Assembly (NCBI GenBank): GCA_900548595.1
Contig: URLB01000002.1
Span: forward strand, 1 to 38,606
Direction: 5' to 3'
Length of the DNA stretch: 38,606 nucleotides
Source of the DNA: an uncultured Eubacteriales bacterium
GTDB taxonomy: Bacteria; Bacillota; Clostridia; Lachnospirales; Anaerotignaceae
Shown: positions 16,171 through 24,510 of the stretch, piece after piece
Numbering within the stretch: position 1 is the stretch's first letter
Layout: every line of letters begins with the position of its first letter
The notes under the pieces: generated by a model
The model's database searches: none
The model's input: the letters and a program-made list of their open reading frames with translations, nothing else
What the model was told of the DNA's origin: nothing
Program-made: the position numbers and the translations under genes

Positions 16171-16210
16171 AAACAAAAAGCAACGTAATAATTTACGTTG
16201 CTTTTTGTTT
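16171..16210. terminator. Strong bidirectional terminator
   Basis: An 18-bp perfect stem (16171-16188 with 16193-16210) has a TAAT loop and A/T-rich ends, so it works for the sortase on the plus strand and for the flavin reductase unit on the minus strand. Nothing else is visible between 16211 and 16357. Confidence 0.92.
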
Positions 16211-16357
16211 GAATATAACTTTAAGTAATATCTACTGATTAAGTCCGCATAATTAAAAATTCATATAAAATAGATACCTGAAATCAATAGAACCTGTATA
16301 GAAGATAGTTATTTATTATACTGTTATGTAAAAAATGGGTTGAGATTAAAAGACCTA

Positions 16358-16588
16358 TTAATCTTCGTATTCAAAAACAGCCGATTTTATTTTGTCTTTA
16401 AGATCGTCCGAGTCAAATTCATTTATGTCTAGCTCCGTTGAGATTTCCTCAAACTCATCATCTTCAGCTACATATGAAGCCTCAAAAGGACAGGCGATGT
16501 CCTCGTCATAAATAATTTCCCCCTCGATTGCCCAAGAATCCTCTGATTTGTCAATACTGATAATACATACTTCGTCTATTGGAATCAC
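16358..16588 (-). CDS. Small acidic hypothetical protein, 76 residues
   Basis: I do not recognise this family. The protein is strongly acidic (many Asp and Glu, few Lys, no Arg), has a probable beta-strand N-terminal half (VCIISIDKSEDSWAIEGEI) and a helical acidic tail. It has no signal or membrane segment. It starts at a GTG whose GTGA overlaps the TGA of the flavin reductase, and AAGGTG lies about 8 bases upstream, so translation is coupled. A role tied to the reductase is plausible but not shown. Confidence 0.75.
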   Translation of the reverse strand: MIPIDEVCIISIDKSEDSWAIEGEIIYDEDIACPFEASYVAEDDEFEEISTELDINEFDSDDLKDKIKSAVFEYED

Positions 16589-17190
16589 TTTTTTACACCT
16601 TTTTCCTTCCCTTTATATTTTTTGTTCCTTTTCTTTCTGACTGAGTAACCAAAACTTCCGACAGGTTTGCCAAGACCGTAGTACTCTCCATGAGAATAGC
16701 ATATAGGCTTTGTGCGTTCAAAATGAAATTTGCCGGTTTCGTCAAAATATTTGTCATCAACTGATACGGATACTACCTCGGCTATAAAAATATCATGGGT
16801 GCCACCTGTTTTAATAATCTGAACAACTTTACATTCGATATTTACAGGACTTTCCTCAATGGACGGAGCCGAAACATTAACGCTTTTTGAGGCGGTTAGC
16901 GAGCATTCTTTAAATTTATCAACATCTTTTCCGCTCTTTACTCCGCAGTAATCGACTGAGTGGGCAAGCGCTTCCGTAGTCAGATTGATAACAAACTCCT
17001 TACTTTCTTCTATAATTTTATAGGAAAAACGTTCAGGTCTTATCGATACATATGTCATAGCCGGAGAAGTACATAATGTTCCGCACCATGCCACGGTTAT
17101 GATATTCGGTTTTTCAATGGTACCGCATGATACCATAACGGCAGGAACCGGATATAATACAGTTCCGGGACGCCATACTGATTTTGACAT
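16585..17190 (-). CDS. Flavin reductase-like, FMN-binding split-barrel protein
   Basis: The 201-residue protein has the flavin-reductase-like split-barrel domain: PVPAVMVSCG, NIITVAWCGTLCTSPAMTYVSIRPERFSY and the central EFVINL. Members bind FMN and either supply reduced flavin or act as electron carriers, often linked with rubredoxin in anaerobes. Residues after about 185 form a very basic tail (KKRNKKYKGKEKGVKK). AGAAAGGA precedes the ATG. It heads a two-gene unit with the acidic 76-residue protein; the basic tail here and acidic partner there are a suggestive match, but that is only inference. TATAAT on the minus strand at 17240-17235 is a possible -10. Confidence 0.88.
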   Translation of the reverse strand: MSKSVWRPGTVLYPVPAVMVSCGTIEKPNIITVAWCGTLCTSPAMTYVSIRPERFSYKIIEESKEFVINLTTEALAHSVDYCGVKSGKDVDKFKECSLTASKSVNVSAPSIEESPVNIECKVVQIIKTGGTHDIFIAEVVSVSVDDKYFDETGKFHFERTKPICYSHGEYYGLGKPVGSFGYSVRKKRNKKYKGKEKGVKK

Positions 17191-17365
17191 TGGATTTTCC
17201 TTTCTCTATATATTATGATTAATACGAAAAATATATTATACTAGCGCTATGTAATTGTAAATTGGTATTTCTAACAAATATAGATGTTGTAATATCGTCA
17301 AAAATCTAGTAGTATTAGAAAAGATAAATAAAAACATTAAATGTCAAGCGGAAAGGGAAAAATTT

Positions 17366-18733
17366 ATGAATCTGCCTGAAGAATATATTTTAAAGATGAA
17401 ATCGCTGTTAAATGAGGAGTATGACGAGTATATAGCTTCATTTGACAATGAAAGACTTTATGGAATAAGAGTTAATACTTTAAAAATGCCGGTTGATGAG
17501 TTTTATAATAAAAAATTATATGAACTTTCGCCCGTGAAATGGTGTAAAGAGGGCTTTTATTATAACGGAGCAAATGTAAGACCATCGAAAAATCCTTATT
17601 ATTACGCTGGATTATACTATTTACAGGAACCGAGCGCAATGTCAACAGGAGCGGTAGCGGATGTAAAGCCGGGTGAGAGGGTATTGGATATATGCGCCGC
17701 ACCGGGAGGCAAAAGTACCCAGGTCGGGGCAAGGCTGAAAGGGGATGGAATACTTGTTACAAATGATATAAGTACTTCAAGAACAAAAGCTTTGCTGAAA
17801 AATGTCGAACTTTTCGGTTTGACAAACGCTGTTGTCCTTAATGAAACGCCTGACAAAATAGCAAATAGGTTTACAGACTTTTTTGACAAAGTAATTATAG
17901 ACGCACCGTGCAGCGGAGAGGGAATGTTCAGAAAAGATTCCGACATAATAAAAGCCTGGAATAAAAAAATGATTGATTTCTGTCTTTCGGCACAGTATGA
18001 AATATTGGAGGCGTGCGCAAGAGCCGTATGCGTAGGCGGATACATAGTATATTCAACATGTACGTTTAATCCCGATGAAAACGAGAGACAGATAGAAGCG
18101 TTTTTGCAGCGACATCCCGAGTTTGAACTTTGCGATATACCCGAAGAATTCGGACTGGATCACGGAAGACCCGAATGGACAAAAAGCGGCGATAAAAAGT
18201 TTGAAAAATGCGGAAGACTATGGCCGCATAAAATAAGCGGAGAGGGGCATTTTGTCGCAAAGATGGTAAAGACGTCCGGTAAGGAAAGAACAGACTATAA
18301 CGGACATGAAAATAATAAAATAGACGGATTTGAATATTTTGAACAATTTTTAAATGACAATATCAGCGGAATCGATTTTAACGGAGATTTTGAGACATTC
18401 GGAGAAAAGCTGTATATGCTCCCGAAAAATCTACCTTCGTTTAACGGAATAAGAGTTGTCAGAAACGGCTGGTATCTTGGAGATATAAAGAAAAAGAGAT
18501 TTGAGCCGTCTCAGGCATTTGCAATGGGACTTAAAAAAGAAAACGTAAAGTTAACCGAAGAACTTAAGGACTATGATACTGCCGTTAAATATCTAAAGGG
18601 AGAGACTTTGGAAACCGAGCTTGAAAAAGACGGTTGGGTACTTGTAAACTTTGACGGACTTTCACTCGGTTGGGCAAAAAGCCAGAAAGGACGTCTTAAA
18701 AATAAATATCTTCCCGGTTGGAAGTGGGAATAA
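17366..18733 (+). CDS. RsmB/RsmF-family 16S rRNA m5C methyltransferase
   Basis: The 455-residue protein uses S-adenosylmethionine to methylate cytosine C5 in RNA. It has a short N-terminal domain with RVNTLK, the SAM motif LDICAAPGGKSTQ (about 108-119), DAPCSGEGMFRKD with Cys182 and YSTCTFNPDENE with Cys232. These two cysteines are the release and nucleophilic residues of this family. A C-terminal region ending GWALVNF-like (DGWVLVNFDGLSLGWAK) matches the PUA-like/RNA-binding tail of RsmF homologues. The start ATG lies behind GGAAAGGG. It is followed 13 bases later by the YgiQ gene and probably shares its transcript. The rRNA target is inferred. Confidence 0.92.
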   Translation: MNLPEEYILKMKSLLNEEYDEYIASFDNERLYGIRVNTLKMPVDEFYNKKLYELSPVKWCKEGFYYNGANVRPSKNPYYYAGLYYLQEPSAMSTGAVADVKPGERVLDICAAPGGKSTQVGARLKGDGILVTNDISTSRTKALLKNVELFGLTNAVVLNETPDKIANRFTDFFDKVIIDAPCSGEGMFRKDSDIIKAWNKKMIDFCLSAQYEILEACARAVCVGGYIVYSTCTFNPDENERQIEAFLQRHPEFELCDIPEEFGLDHGRPEWTKSGDKKFEKCGRLWPHKISGEGHFVAKMVKTSGKERTDYNGHENNKIDGFEYFEQFLNDNISGIDFNGDFETFGEKLYMLPKNLPSFNGIRVVRNGWYLGDIKKKRFEPSQAFAMGLKKENVKLTEELKDYDTAVKYLKGETLETELEKDGWVLVNFDGLSLGWAKSQKGRLKNKYLPGWKWE

Positions 18734-18746
18734 GAGAGGTTAAATT

Positions 18747-20639
18747 ATGCCGTTTTTACCGGTAACAAAAGAAGAAATGTTAAAACGCGGTTGGGAGAGA
18801 CCTGATTTTGTTTATGTATGCGGAGACGCATATGTAGACCATTCGTCTTTCGGAGCCGCCATAATATGCCGTGTTTTGGAAAGCCATGGATATAAGGTGT
18901 GTATGATAGCTCAGCCTGACTGGCACAGTACCGATGACTTTAAAAGATTCGGAGAGCCGCGACTCGCTTTTCTTGTAAGTGCGGGAAATATTGATTCTAT
19001 GGTAAATCACTATACCGTTGCAAAAAAAAGACGTTCAAAGGACGCTTATTCACCGGGTGGAAAGGCAGGGCTTCGTCCCGATAGGGCAACTATCGTATAC
19101 TGCAACAAAATAAGGGAGGCATATAAAAATGCAGCCATTATAATAGGCGGAATAGAAGCCAGCCTAAGGAGACTTTCACATTACGACTATTGGGATAATA
19201 AGGTGAGGCGCTCAATACTTCTTGATTCAGGAGCAGATTTGCTGCTGTATGGAATGGGCGAGCATCAGATAATAGAGATGGCTGACGCACTGGACAGCGG
19301 ACTTCCAGTCAGTGAATTGACATTTTTAAGGGGAACGGTTTATAAAACAAGGGACAGGGAAAGGATAGGAGACTGTATTTGGTTGCCGAATTATACGGAA
19401 ACTGCTTCGGATAAAAATAAATATGCCGAAAGCTATATGATACAATACGGAAATACGGATTTTGTAACCGCAAAGACTTTAGCTGAGGAGTATAGGGAAG
19501 GTATAGTTGTACAGAATCCACCTTCGCCGCCTCTTACGGAAGAAGAACTTGATAGGGTGTATTCATTGCCTTATATGAGGACATATCATCCTATGTATGA
19601 AAGTATGGGAGGCATACCTGCTATCGAGGAAATAAAATTCAGTCTCTCTGCAAACAGAGGGTGTTTCGGAAGCTGTAATTTTTGTGCGATAACATTTCAT
19701 CAAGGAAGAATTGTTACTGCAAGAAGCGATAAATCTCTTGTGGAAGAAGCTGTACTGATGACAGAAGAAAAGGATTTTAAGGGGTATATCCATGACGTGG
19801 GAGGACCGACTGCAAACTTTATGCAGCCTGCATGTAAAAAACAGCTTAAGGCAGGAGCATGTAAAGACAGACAGTGTTTGTTCCCTGAAAAATGTCCCAA
19901 TCTTATCGTAGACCATAAAAGATATTTAAGAGTCTTAAGAAAGCTGAGAAATATACCTAAAGTAAAAAAAGTATTTATCCGTTCGGGATTGAGATACGAT
20001 TACTTGATTTATGATAAGGATGAAAGCTTTTTCAACGAGCTTTGTAAATACCATATAAGCGGACAGCTGAGAATAGCTCCAGAACATGTATCGGACAGAG
20101 TGTTGGAAAAAATGGGAAAACCCAAAAAAGAAGTTTACGACAGATTTGTTAAAAAGTTTGACGAGATAAATCGAAAATGTGGACTGGACCAGTATTGCAT
20201 ACCGTATTTGATGTCGAGCCACCCCGGAAGCGATTTAAAAGCGGCTGTAGAGTTGGCAGAGTATTTGAGAGATACGGGCCATATGCCGGAGCAGGTGCAG
20301 GACTTTTATCCGACTCCCGGAACAATGTCGACATGTATGTATTATACGGAAATTGACCCGAGAACGGGAAAAAAGGTTTATGTACCGAAAAATCCGCATG
20401 AAAAAGCAATGCAGAGGGCACTCATGCAGTATCGTGTTCCAGCAAATTATGACCTCGTAAAGGAGGCTCTGATTAAAGTCGGAAGAGAGGATTTGATAGG
20501 TTTTACGCCGCATTGTCTCATAAGACCGCAAAAGCCGATAGAAGACGTCAGACGAAATAACAAAAATAATCAAAATACTAAAACAAAGAACACAGCTAAA
20601 AAGAAAACTATAAGAAATACGCATAAAAAGAAAAGATAG
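18747..20639 (+). CDS. YgiQ-family radical SAM protein
   Basis: The 630-residue protein is a YgiQ family radical SAM enzyme of unknown substrate. It has an N-terminal UPF0313 domain beginning MPFLPVTKEEMLKRGW, the PGGKAGLRPDRATIVY region, and a radical SAM domain with the cluster motif CFGSCNFC (CxxxCxxC). Conserved cysteines follow in the CKDRQCLFPEKC region. The C-terminal 30 residues are a Lys/Asn-rich basic tail. GAGAGG precedes the ATG. Length is in the family range for Firmicutes. It ends in a strong terminator. Confidence 0.93.
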   Translation: MPFLPVTKEEMLKRGWERPDFVYVCGDAYVDHSSFGAAIICRVLESHGYKVCMIAQPDWHSTDDFKRFGEPRLAFLVSAGNIDSMVNHYTVAKKRRSKDAYSPGGKAGLRPDRATIVYCNKIREAYKNAAIIIGGIEASLRRLSHYDYWDNKVRRSILLDSGADLLLYGMGEHQIIEMADALDSGLPVSELTFLRGTVYKTRDRERIGDCIWLPNYTETASDKNKYAESYMIQYGNTDFVTAKTLAEEYREGIVVQNPPSPPLTEEELDRVYSLPYMRTYHPMYESMGGIPAIEEIKFSLSANRGCFGSCNFCAITFHQGRIVTARSDKSLVEEAVLMTEEKDFKGYIHDVGGPTANFMQPACKKQLKAGACKDRQCLFPEKCPNLIVDHKRYLRVLRKLRNIPKVKKVFIRSGLRYDYLIYDKDESFFNELCKYHISGQLRIAPEHVSDRVLEKMGKPKKEVYDRFVKKFDEINRKCGLDQYCIPYLMSSHPGSDLKAAVELAEYLRDTGHMPEQVQDFYPTPGTMSTCMYYTEIDPRTGKKVYVPKNPHEKAMQRALMQYRVPANYDLVKEALIKVGREDLIGFTPHCLIRPQKPIEDVRRNNKNNQNTKTKNTAKKKTIRNTHKKKR

Positions 20640-20642
20640 TCA

Positions 20643-20677
20643 GTAAAACCGCCGATTTTTTAAATCGGCGGTTTTAC
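20643..20677 (+). terminator. Intrinsic terminator of the methyltransferase-YgiQ unit
   Basis: A 16-bp perfect stem (20643-20658 with 20662-20677) has a three-base loop. The T run lies mostly within the stem end, but the stem is long and stable. It starts 3 bases after the YgiQ stop and lies just before the thrC promoter. Confidence 0.88.
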
Positions 20678-20687
20678 TTGTACTTAA

Positions 20688-20716
20688 TTGACATTCTTTT
20701 CTACATCCTATATAAT
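20688..20716 (+). promoter_or_regulatory. Consensus promoter of thrC
   Basis: TTGACA (20688-20693) and TATAAT (20711-20716) are exactly 17 bases apart, a perfect consensus. Transcription would begin near 20723, after the open frame that starts at 20678, so only the ATG at 20747 is usable. Confidence 0.93.
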
Positions 20717-20746
20717 CAAAATAATTTGAAGGTGAAGGGTGATAAT

Positions 20747-22216
20747 ATGAAAGATATTACATACATAGGAACCAGAAACAGAAACTACAGGCTTAAGGCA
20801 TCGGAGGCTATACTTAAGGGGATTTGTCCTGACGGCGGCCTTTTTATACCTGAGGAAATGCCTGTTATGGAAAGAAGCATAGACGAGCTTTCCAAAATGA
20901 ACTACAGAGATTTAGCTTATGAAGTTATGAGCCTGTTTTTTACGGATTTTACAGAAGAAGAACTGCGTTCATGTATAGACAAAGCTTATGATGAAAAATT
21001 CGACACCGATGAAATAGCGCCTGTCGTAAAAAAGGACGATGTATATTTCCTTGAACTTTTCCATGGAAAAACTATCGCCTTTAAAGATATGGCTTTGTCA
21101 ATACTGCCTCATCTTATGAAAACTTCGGCGAAAAAGAACAACATTAAAAAAGATATAGTTATACTTACGGCGACATCGGGAGATACCGGAAAAGCAGCTC
21201 TTGAGGGATTTGCAGATGTTGAGGGAACAAGAATAATAGTATTTTATCCCGACGGCGGAGTAAGTCCCGTACAGAAACAGCAGATGGTTACACAGAAAGG
21301 CAAAAACGTATGTGTAGCCGCTATAACAGGAAACTTTGACGACGCACAGAGCGCAGTTAAATCAATATTTACCGATTCCGAAATGATAGATGAACTTGAC
21401 AGAAAAGGCTTCATGTTCTCTTCAGCCAACTCCATAAATATCGGAAGACTTATACCACAGGTTGCTTACTACTGGTATGCTTACTGCCGTCTTGTTAAAA
21501 ATGGATATATAAATTCTGGAGATAAAATAAACTTTACAGTCCCTACAGGTAACTTCGGAAATATTCTTGCAGGATATTTTGCCAAACAAATGGGACTGCC
21601 CGTCAACAAATTTATTTGCGCTTCAAACAGCAATAAGGTTCTTTATGACTTCTTCCGTACGGGTATTTATGACAAAAACCGTGAGTTTATCTTGACCGTA
21701 AGTCCGTCTATGGACATACTTATTTCCAGTAATTTGGAAAGACTCGTTTGCATGTTGACGTCTCAGGAGGAAAATGCGAAATTGATGAAGTCTCTTGCGG
21801 AAAACGGCAAATACAGCGTTTCCGTTAAGGCAGATGATATTGTCGGAGAATATGCCGATGAGGAGGAGACATTTACTGCCATAAGAACAATGTACGCAAA
21901 TGCTGATTATGTAATTGATACTCATACGGCTGTAGCATATGCTGCCTATAATAAATATGTAAATGAAAGTAAAGACGAAACTCCGACTGTAATTGTCTCA
22001 ACGGCAAGTCCGTATAAATTTGCAAAGGACGTATGTACGGCTATAGACGAAAAATACAGAAACGTAGACGCTTTTGAACTTATGAACGAGCTTGAAAAAA
22101 TAAGCGGAGTTAAAATTCCGGCGCCCGTGAAGGACATAGAAAAAAGAGAAGTGCTTTATAACAATTTGTGTGAACGTGAGAAAATAAAAGATTTTGTTAG
22201 AAATCAGCTTAAATAA
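20747..22216 (+). CDS. thrC: Threonine synthase
   Basis: ThrC is a PLP enzyme that converts O-phosphohomoserine to threonine. The 489-residue protein begins with the fold-type II N-terminal domain (TYIGTRNRNYRL, GICPDGGLFIPEEMP). It has Lys113 in TIAFKDMALSIL for the PLP Schiff base, TATSGDTGKAALEG for the phosphate grip, and TGNFGNILAGYFAKQMGLP. Length fits the longer bacterial/yeast-type enzyme. The start is the ATG behind AAGGGTGA (20735-20742). A stronger-looking longer frame starts upstream of the promoter -10 and is ruled out. It is a single-gene unit. Confidence 0.96.
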   Translation: MKDITYIGTRNRNYRLKASEAILKGICPDGGLFIPEEMPVMERSIDELSKMNYRDLAYEVMSLFFTDFTEEELRSCIDKAYDEKFDTDEIAPVVKKDDVYFLELFHGKTIAFKDMALSILPHLMKTSAKKNNIKKDIVILTATSGDTGKAALEGFADVEGTRIIVFYPDGGVSPVQKQQMVTQKGKNVCVAAITGNFDDAQSAVKSIFTDSEMIDELDRKGFMFSSANSINIGRLIPQVAYYWYAYCRLVKNGYINSGDKINFTVPTGNFGNILAGYFAKQMGLPVNKFICASNSNKVLYDFFRTGIYDKNREFILTVSPSMDILISSNLERLVCMLTSQEENAKLMKSLAENGKYSVSVKADDIVGEYADEEETFTAIRTMYANADYVIDTHTAVAYAAYNKYVNESKDETPTVIVSTASPYKFAKDVCTAIDEKYRNVDAFELMNELEKISGVKIPAPVKDIEKREVLYNNLCEREKIKDFVRNQLK

Positions 22217-22233
22217 CGACGGTTTATGATAAG

Positions 22234-22270
22234 AAAAAGCTCCTGCGGATTTAATCCGCAGGAGCTTTTT
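22234..22270. terminator. Bidirectional terminator between thrC and the Ldh-family gene
   Basis: A 17-bp perfect stem (22234-22250 with 22254-22270) has a TTA loop, with AAAAA on one side and TTTTTT on the other. It lies 17 bases after thrC and touches the stop of the convergent gene. Confidence 0.93.
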
Positions 22271-23364
22271 TAAAACTCGATTTTTCCAAGAAAACTTTCC
22301 ATATCTATATTGTATTCATTACAGATTATACGCATTTCTTTGATAGTATTTTCGTTTACGGGTATACCCTCTTTAAGTATCCTGTCGACTGCCTCGGCTT
22401 CTTTTTCGCCGTGGGTATAAATACGAGTCTGACCATCGGCTTTCGGAGAATTTCTAAGTTCTTCAAGGAATGTTGAGAAGTTATTTTCGATTTCTTTCGG
22501 GTCTCCGAAAAGATTTGGATTAATAGCTATGAAACCATGGCATGTGCCGCCTGTCGAACCGATATTAGTATGGTTTGATGTAAGACCGAGAGATAAAATA
22601 GACGAGAATATTTCGGCAACCATTCCATAACCATATCCCTTATGACCGCCAAGCTGTTCCGTTGCTCCGCCGAGAGGAAGTATACCGCCTCCTTTTTTCT
22701 GCTCTATGCTTGAAAGTATTTCGGCGGCGTCTGTTCCTACGTTTCCGTCAGCTCCAACTGTCCAGCCTTCGGGGAGAGGAGAGCCTTTTTTGTTGTAAAC
22801 CTCAACTTTTCCTCTTGTAACAACCGTGGTTGACGCGTCAAAAAGAAAATCGTAAGGTTTTGCGGGAAAAGCAAAAGCAAGAGGATTTGAACCTATCATT
22901 GCAAGTCTTCCGTATGTAGGAACCATTATGGCTTCGCTGTTAGTTGTGGCGAAACCGAACAGACCTTCCTTAGAAGCCATTTTTGCATAATAGCCTGCTA
23001 TTCCGAAATGATTGGAATTTCTGACCGTAACTATGCCGACACCGCTCTTTTTTGCTTTTTCTATAGCGAGATTCATTGCGTAATGTCCGAGAAGCTGCCC
23101 CATACCGTTATGTCCGTCTATAACTGCACTTAATGGCGTTTCATGCACAATTTCTTTTTCCGCGCCTATTACAAGACGACCGTTTTTTGCACTTTTATAG
23201 TAGCGAACCATTCTCTGCATACCGTGGGATTCTATTCCATAGAGATCGCTTGTTAAAAGAACGTCCGATATGATTTCGGATTCACTGTCATTAAAACCCA
23301 TTTTTTTAAATACTTCCAAAGTAAATTTCTTTAACGCTTCATACTGAAATGTAACATAAGCCAT
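22270..23364 (-). CDS. Ldh-family (malate/L-lactate/sulfolactate) dehydrogenase
   Basis: The 364-residue protein is a member of the LDH2/MDH2 family of NAD(P)-dependent oxidoreductases acting on 2-hydroxy acids such as malate, lactate, sulfolactate or ureidoglycolate. Conserved blocks are GIESHGMQRMVRY, NSNHFGIAGYYA (catalytic His), TTNSEAIMVPTYG, IGSNPLAFAFP and GGHKGYGYGMVAEI. The substrate cannot be told from sequence. The start is the ATG at 23362-23364 behind TAGGAGG. A longer frame from 23424 begins inside the promoter and is rejected. It is divergent from the flavodoxin/ferredoxin gene. Confidence 0.92.
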   Translation of the reverse strand: MAYVTFQYEALKKFTLEVFKKMGFNDSESEIISDVLLTSDLYGIESHGMQRMVRYYKSAKNGRLVIGAEKEIVHETPLSAVIDGHNGMGQLLGHYAMNLAIEKAKKSGVGIVTVRNSNHFGIAGYYAKMASKEGLFGFATTNSEAIMVPTYGRLAMIGSNPLAFAFPAKPYDFLFDASTTVVTRGKVEVYNKKGSPLPEGWTVGADGNVGTDAAEILSSIEQKKGGGILPLGGATEQLGGHKGYGYGMVAEIFSSILSLGLTSNHTNIGSTGGTCHGFIAINPNLFGDPKEIENNFSTFLEELRNSPKADGQTRIYTHGEKEAEAVDRILKEGIPVNENTIKEMRIICNEYNIDMESFLGKIEF

Positions 23365-23395
23365 AAAAATTCCTCCTAAAAAATAAGCTAAAAAC

Positions 23396-23424
23396 ATTTT
23401 ACAGTAATTTGTAACTATATTCAA
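23396..23424 (-). promoter_or_regulatory. Promoter of the Ldh-family gene
   Basis: Read on the minus strand, TTGAAT (23424-23419) and TAAAAT (23401-23396) are 17 bases apart. A transcript would start near 23389, 25 bases before the ATG. Confidence 0.72.
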
Positions 23425-23450
23425 TATTTATTTAGCCGTAGGAACAACTA

Positions 23451-23479
23451 TTGCGAATATTGAAGGATTAAGGTATAAT
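23451..23479 (+). promoter_or_regulatory. Promoter of the flavodoxin/ferredoxin gene
   Basis: TTGCGA (23451-23456) and TATAAT (23474-23479) are 17 bases apart. It is back to back with the Ldh-family promoter; only 26 bases separate the two -35 boxes. Confidence 0.8.
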
Positions 23480-23510
23480 TATTAATATTTTAACTTATGA
23501 GGTGAATAAA

Positions 23511-24332
23511 ATGTCTAAAAAAGTATACGGAATGTATTTCAGCGGCACGGGAACTACAAAAAAAATGGTTACATATATAGCTTCCGAGCTTGCTAAAAAG
23601 GTAGGTTATGAATATGAAGCTTATGATTTTACTCCTCCGGCTGTAAGAAAAGAAGTAAAGTCATATGAACAGGGAGATATTGTTGTTCTCGGAACACCTG
23701 TAATTGCAGGACGTGTGCCTAACCTCCTTCTTAAATATCTTGATACTGTTGCAGGAAACGGAGCGTACGGAGTTCCCGTTGTATTATTCGGAAACAGAAA
23801 TTTTGACGACGCGCTTATTGAACTTAGAAACATAATGGAAAAAGACGGTTTCCATACAATAGCAGGAGGAGCTTTTGTAGGTGAACATTCATTCTCTAAA
23901 ACACTCGGACAGGGCAGACCTGATGCCGAAGATATGAAAGTAGCAGCTGAATTTGTTGAAAAAATTGCCGAAAAAATAACAAGCGGAAATATCAACGAAG
24001 GACCTATCCAGGTAAAAGGCGAAGACCCTATCAGACCGTATTATACTCCGAGAGACAGAAACGGAAACGGAATAGACATTCGTAAGGTTAAGCCGAAAAC
24101 AGATCTCGATAAATGCGTAAACTGCGGCTTCTGCGCAAAGAACTGTCCTCTCGGCTCTATTAATCTTGAAAATGTAGCAGAGGTTACGGGAATATGTATG
24201 AAATGCTGCAAATGCGTTAAACTCTGTCCAAAGGGTGCAAAATACTTTGATGACGAAGGATTTTTATACCATAAAACTGAGCTTGAAGAAATGTACGGCA
24301 TAAGAAGAGCCGAAGATGAAATTTTCTGTTAA
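23511..24332 (+). CDS. EFR1-type flavodoxin/2[4Fe-4S] ferredoxin fusion
   Basis: The 273-residue protein joins a flavodoxin-like domain to a bacterial ferredoxin domain. The N-terminus (KKVYGMYFSGTGTTKKMV) is the FMN phosphate loop; VVLGTPVIAGRVPNLLLKYL and VVLFGNRNFDDAL continue the fold. Residues about 200-245 have two cluster motifs, CVNCGFCAKNCP and CMKCCKCVKLCP, for two [4Fe-4S] clusters. It is a cytoplasmic electron carrier typical of strict anaerobes; partners are unknown. The start is the ATG at 23511, 6 bases after GAGGTG; a GTG three codons earlier overlaps that site. It is transcribed alone. Confidence 0.93.
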   Translation: MSKKVYGMYFSGTGTTKKMVTYIASELAKKVGYEYEAYDFTPPAVRKEVKSYEQGDIVVLGTPVIAGRVPNLLLKYLDTVAGNGAYGVPVVLFGNRNFDDALIELRNIMEKDGFHTIAGGAFVGEHSFSKTLGQGRPDAEDMKVAAEFVEKIAEKITSGNINEGPIQVKGEDPIRPYYTPRDRNGNGIDIRKVKPKTDLDKCVNCGFCAKNCPLGSINLENVAEVTGICMKCCKCVKLCPKGAKYFDDEGFLYHKTELEEMYGIRRAEDEIFC

Positions 24333-24351
24333 TTGATAGCAAAACATTTAC

Positions 24352-24377
24352 AGAGCCGGATTAACCGGCTCTTTTTT
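24352..24377 (+). terminator. Intrinsic terminator of the flavodoxin/ferredoxin gene
   Basis: An 8-bp stem (AGAGCCGG 24352-24359 with CCGGCTCT 24365-24372) has an ATTAA loop and a T run to 24377. Confidence 0.92.
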
Positions 24378-24429
24378 GTTTGAAAAAGGCTGATATATTT
24401 GAGGTATTCTGATTATGTCTTTTTATAGG

Positions 24430-24458
24430 TTGAAATACTGGGTTTAATATACTATAAT
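24430..24458 (+). promoter_or_regulatory. Promoter of the large secreted beta-helix protein
   Basis: TTGAAA (24430-24435) and TATAAT (24453-24458) are 17 bases apart, about 50 bases before the ATG at 24511. Confidence 0.75.
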
Positions 24459-24510
24459 TTTTGAAGAACATAGTAGTATTTATTGAAGAAAATAGAAGAA
24501 GGATTTTATT

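Noticed and set aside
20678..20746. N-terminal extension of thrC
   Set aside because: It begins upstream of a perfect consensus promoter, so it cannot be transcribed from it.
23365..23424. N-terminal extension of the Ldh-family protein
   Set aside because: It spans the gene's own promoter; AGGAGG supports the ATG at 23364.
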